A stretch of 7,037 nucleotides of DNA from DATLFA01 sp039934635 (GTDB taxonomy: Bacteria; Actinomycetota; Acidimicrobiia; Acidimicrobiales; WLNW01), in assembly GCA_039934635.1 (NCBI GenBank), contig JBDTLT010000271.1:1-7037 (forward strand), read 5' to 3'. Positions 5,636 to 7,037 of this stretch are shown in pieces; position 1 is the stretch's first letter; the number at the start of each line of letters is the position of its first letter. Under the pieces are notes generated by a model. The model saw nothing but the letters and a program-made list of their open reading frames with translations. It did no database searches and was not told where the DNA came from. The translations under genes and the position numbers were made by a program.

Positions 5636-5642
5636 ACTCAAC

Positions 5643-6212
5643 ATGAGAAGGTTCTCATTCCGCCCGGCGCTCACGCTGCGAGGCCGCACCTTCAAAGGGC
5701 CACGGGGCTGGGCCGGCAAGCCGCTACACCCACCGCTCACTGACATTCCCGTCGGCGCCTACATGCTCGCCGCGGCCTTCGACGTCATCTCCTTCGCCGG
5801 TGGTGACGACGAGGCGTGGGCGCGCGATTTCTACCGTGCCGCTTCCTTCGTACTCATCGGAGGCGCCGCAGGCTCGGTGTTCGCCGCACTGACCGGGTTC
5901 TGGGACTGGCTGCGATCCACCGAGAAAGGCACCCAGGCGCGCCGCACCGCGAACGCCCACGCGTGGACGATGATCACCGTGACCGTCCTGGTCGCCGTCG
6001 GGATCGCCGTGCGCGCCATCGCGTTCTGGGACGAGTCGGCGACTCCGGTGCTGGCGCTCGTGCTCACACTCGCCGCGGCCGCGCTCACTTTCCTCGGAGG
6101 CACACTCGGCGGCTCGCTCGCCTTTGACTACGGCTTCAACGTCGAGACGGCGGGCGATCACCCGGTCTGGCACAAGTCGGAAACCGACATCTTCCCCGGG
6201 GACAAGCACTGA
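5643..6212 (+). CDS. DUF2231 family integral membrane protein
   Basis: This 189-residue membrane protein belongs to the DUF2231 family, whose function is unknown. The family hallmark GKPLHPPLTDIPVGAYMLA lies at residues 25-43. TM1 is at about 35-53, TM2 at about 66-86 ending in LTGFWDWLRS, TM3 at about 107-128 after RRTANAHAW, and TM4 at about 136-160. His29 and His106 sit at the family's conserved histidine positions, at helix ends, and could bind a metal or haem, but nothing here proves it. The last 25 residues are polar. The start is the ATG with a GAGAGGA site; the frame is open back to 5583. The gene is transcribed away from the superoxide dismutase operon and shares its control region, so joint regulation is likely. 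Its stop faces that of the IpdB-like gene across 84 bp. Confidence 0.86.
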   Translation: MRRFSFRPALTLRGRTFKGPRGWAGKPLHPPLTDIPVGAYMLAAAFDVISFAGGDDEAWARDFYRAASFVLIGGAAGSVFAALTGFWDWLRSTEKGTQARRTANAHAWTMITVTVLVAVGIAVRAIAFWDESATPVLALVLTLAAAALTFLGGTLGGSLAFDYGFNVETAGDHPVWHKSETDIFPGDKH

Positions 6213-6281
6213 TGGAACCAGCTGGCTCGCCGGACCGAGTGCAGTCCCGATCTCACCTCACGTCAGGCGCCGGGTATCGCA

Positions 6282-6301
6282 GTTGGAGCCAGCGGCTCAA
6301 C
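6282..6301. terminator. Possible hairpin at the convergent gene ends
   Basis: GAGCC-AGC-GGCTC at 6286-6298, extended by GTT/AAC with one bulged G, gives a stem of about eight pairs. It lies between the convergent DUF2231 and IpdB-like genes and overlaps the IpdB-like stop codon. No U-tract follows on either strand, which is common in high-GC bacteria but weakens the call. The rest of the 84 bp gap shows nothing else. Confidence 0.3.
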
Positions 6302-7001
6302 CAAGCCGGCTTGAGAGGAATCGACGCTCCGTCTCCGTCGGCAATCGCGTCGTTGGTACATCGGTCGGGACCGTCAAGGTGAACCCTGTGTTGTCGAGGA
6401 CTTCGGAGAGCACCACGCCGGGGTGGAGCGAGCGCAGTTGCATCGTTCGGTCTGGTGTCGCGAAGTCGAGTGTCGCGAGGTTCGTTACGACGACGTGGAG
6501 ACGATGAAAGCGGCCACCAACGCCGAGCGAGGCGATGCGGTCGTACCCGGGGCCGGAGACGACGTCGACCTTCGGTACGAATACTCGACGCGTGTGTTCT
6601 GGGATCCAGTAGCTGACCGCGTGGTTGATCACGTTGCCCGGTGCGCCGCGTAGGCCCAACAGCTGTACTTGTGGAGCCCGCCAATCGCCGATCGCCGCGA
6701 TGTTCTGGTTGCCGTGACGGTCTATCTGCGCGGCGCCCATGATCACGTGACGACGACCGGACCACACCACATCGAAGATCGATCGAAACGGCATGTACGC
6801 TTCGACGACCCTTGCGCCATCCGAATCGGTTCGGATGAGTACGGCACGGCTGCCATCGCTCAGCATGAGATCCGGAGAATGCGTCGCTTGGGCGAGACGT
6901 GCCGCTGCGCTTGGGATCTCGCCGATAGGCGTGACGAGGATCTCGCCCTGATCGCGCAGCCCGTCTGCGAGCGCGGTGATGTAGATCGACTCTCGAGTCA
7001 T
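6297..7001 (-). CDS. ipdB: IpdB-like CoA-transferase-family beta subunit (steroid ring-opening hydrolase)
   Basis: This 234-residue protein closely resembles IpdB, as far as I can recall the Mycobacterium tuberculosis Rv3552 sequence. IpdA and IpdB form a CoA-transferase-fold heteromer that hydrolyses the last carbocyclic ring of cholesterol-derived CoA thioesters in steroid catabolism. Matching blocks include GEILVTPIGEIPSAAARLA (19-37), PDLMLSDG (43-50), EAYMPFRSIFDVVWSGRRHV (67-86), MGAAQIDRHGNQN (88-100), GLRGAPGNVINHAVSYW (116-132), RVFVPKVDVVSGPGYD (139-154) and SLHPGV (191-196). The end TRLPT.. also aligns, with a C-terminus somewhat shorter than the mycobacterial one. The start is the ATG at 6999-7001. 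No good Shine-Dalgarno site precedes it, so coupling to an upstream gene, expected to be ipdA, is likely. A generic beta subunit of another CoA transferase is the alternative. Confidence 0.85.
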   Translation of the reverse strand: MTRESIYITALADGLRDQGEILVTPIGEIPSAAARLAQATHSPDLMLSDGSRAVLIRTDSDGARVVEAYMPFRSIFDVVWSGRRHVIMGAAQIDRHGNQNIAAIGDWRAPQVQLLGLRGAPGNVINHAVSYWIPEHTRRVFVPKVDVVSGPGYDRIASLGVGGRFHRLHVVVTNLATLDFATPDRTMQLRSLHPGVVLSEVLDNTGFTLTVPTDVPTTRLPTETERRFLSSRLG

Positions 7002-7037
7002 ACGTCGGTTACTCGCGCGTCAACGTGGCCGCAGGGG
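6998..7037 (-). other. Possible 3' end of an upstream gene (expected ipdA), partial
   Basis: The bases upstream of the IpdB-like start are open in two frames. One ends in TGA at 6998-7000, giving an ATGA overlap with the IpdB-like start. The other ends in TAA at 7009-7011. Only about a dozen codons are visible, too few to recognise. That the gene is ipdA is inferred from the usual pairing of the two subunits and from the lack of a ribosome binding site for the downstream gene. Confidence 0.35.

Larger units (their letters stand above)
5433..5642. promoter_or_regulatory. Divergent intergenic control region between the superoxide dismutase operon and the DUF2231 gene
   Basis: This is the only sizeable non-coding stretch in the window. 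It is visibly less GC-rich than the genes. It must hold the promoter of the minus-strand operon and that of the plus-strand DUF2231 gene. Repeated short elements (a palindrome, GGTCA copies, a hexamer triplet and a CAAC/GTTG dyad, listed separately) suggest binding by one or more regulators. No convincing -35/-10 pair for the minus strand was found. TTGCAC at 5553-5558 is a possible -35 but is followed only by a poor -10. Confidence 0.7.

Noticed and set aside
5583..5642. 20-residue N-terminal extension of the DUF2231 protein
   Set aside because: Its ATG has no ribosome binding site and would lie about 10 bp after the putative -10, whereas the downstream ATG has GAGAGGA at proper spacing.
6221..6293. 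Long-range inverted repeat GCTGGCTC / GAGCCAGC spaced by 57 bp
   Set aside because: Eight pairs over such a distance is weak and its right arm is shared with the more compact local hairpin at 6282-6301; probably chance.

Overview
The window is high-GC, densely packed bacterial DNA. Its mycobacterial-type superoxide dismutase, IpdB-like protein, trehalase-type GH15 enzyme and TAG/TGA-coupled genes suggest an actinomycete (Actinomycetota). The genus cannot be told from this sequence, and there is no rRNA, tRNA, CRISPR array, insertion sequence or phage gene.

Layout. Positions 3-842 (+) hold most of an AlkA-type DNA-3-methyladenine glycosylase whose 5' end is probably cut off by the window edge. 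It converges on, and overlaps by 11 bp, a run of six minus-strand genes (832-5432) that reads from right to left as one operon: Fe/Mn superoxide dismutase; a winged-helix regulator with a SufR-like cysteine C-terminus; an uncharacterised four-helix membrane protein; a GH15 trehalase/glucoamylase-type hydrolase; a PQ-loop (SemiSWEET-like) three-helix membrane protein; and a DUF488 protein. The junctions are very tight: a 19 bp gap, a 1 bp TAGTG overlap, a 4 bp ATGA overlap, a 7 bp overlap, and a 4 bp gap in which the ribosome binding site covers the previous stop. Translational coupling is therefore likely.

The operon is divergent from a DUF2231 membrane protein gene (5643-6212, +). The 210 bp between them is the only substantial non-coding region. 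It carries a perfect 12 bp palindrome, repeated GGTCA-type elements, a triple hexamer repeat and a CAAC-N4-GTTG dyad, and is the probable control region for both sides. Converging on the DUF2231 gene from the right edge is an IpdB-like subunit of the CoA-transferase-fold hydrolase that opens the last steroid ring (6297-7001, -). Its IpdA partner would be expected just beyond the window.

How they may work together. The six-gene run joins an antioxidant enzyme and a probable redox or Fe-S-sensing regulator to a sugar hydrolase and two small membrane proteins. A stress-responsive unit that mobilises trehalose or another alpha-glucoside while detoxifying superoxide is a reasonable hypothesis, but the sequence alone does not prove it. 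The glycosylase and the IpdB-like gene look like separate transcription units.
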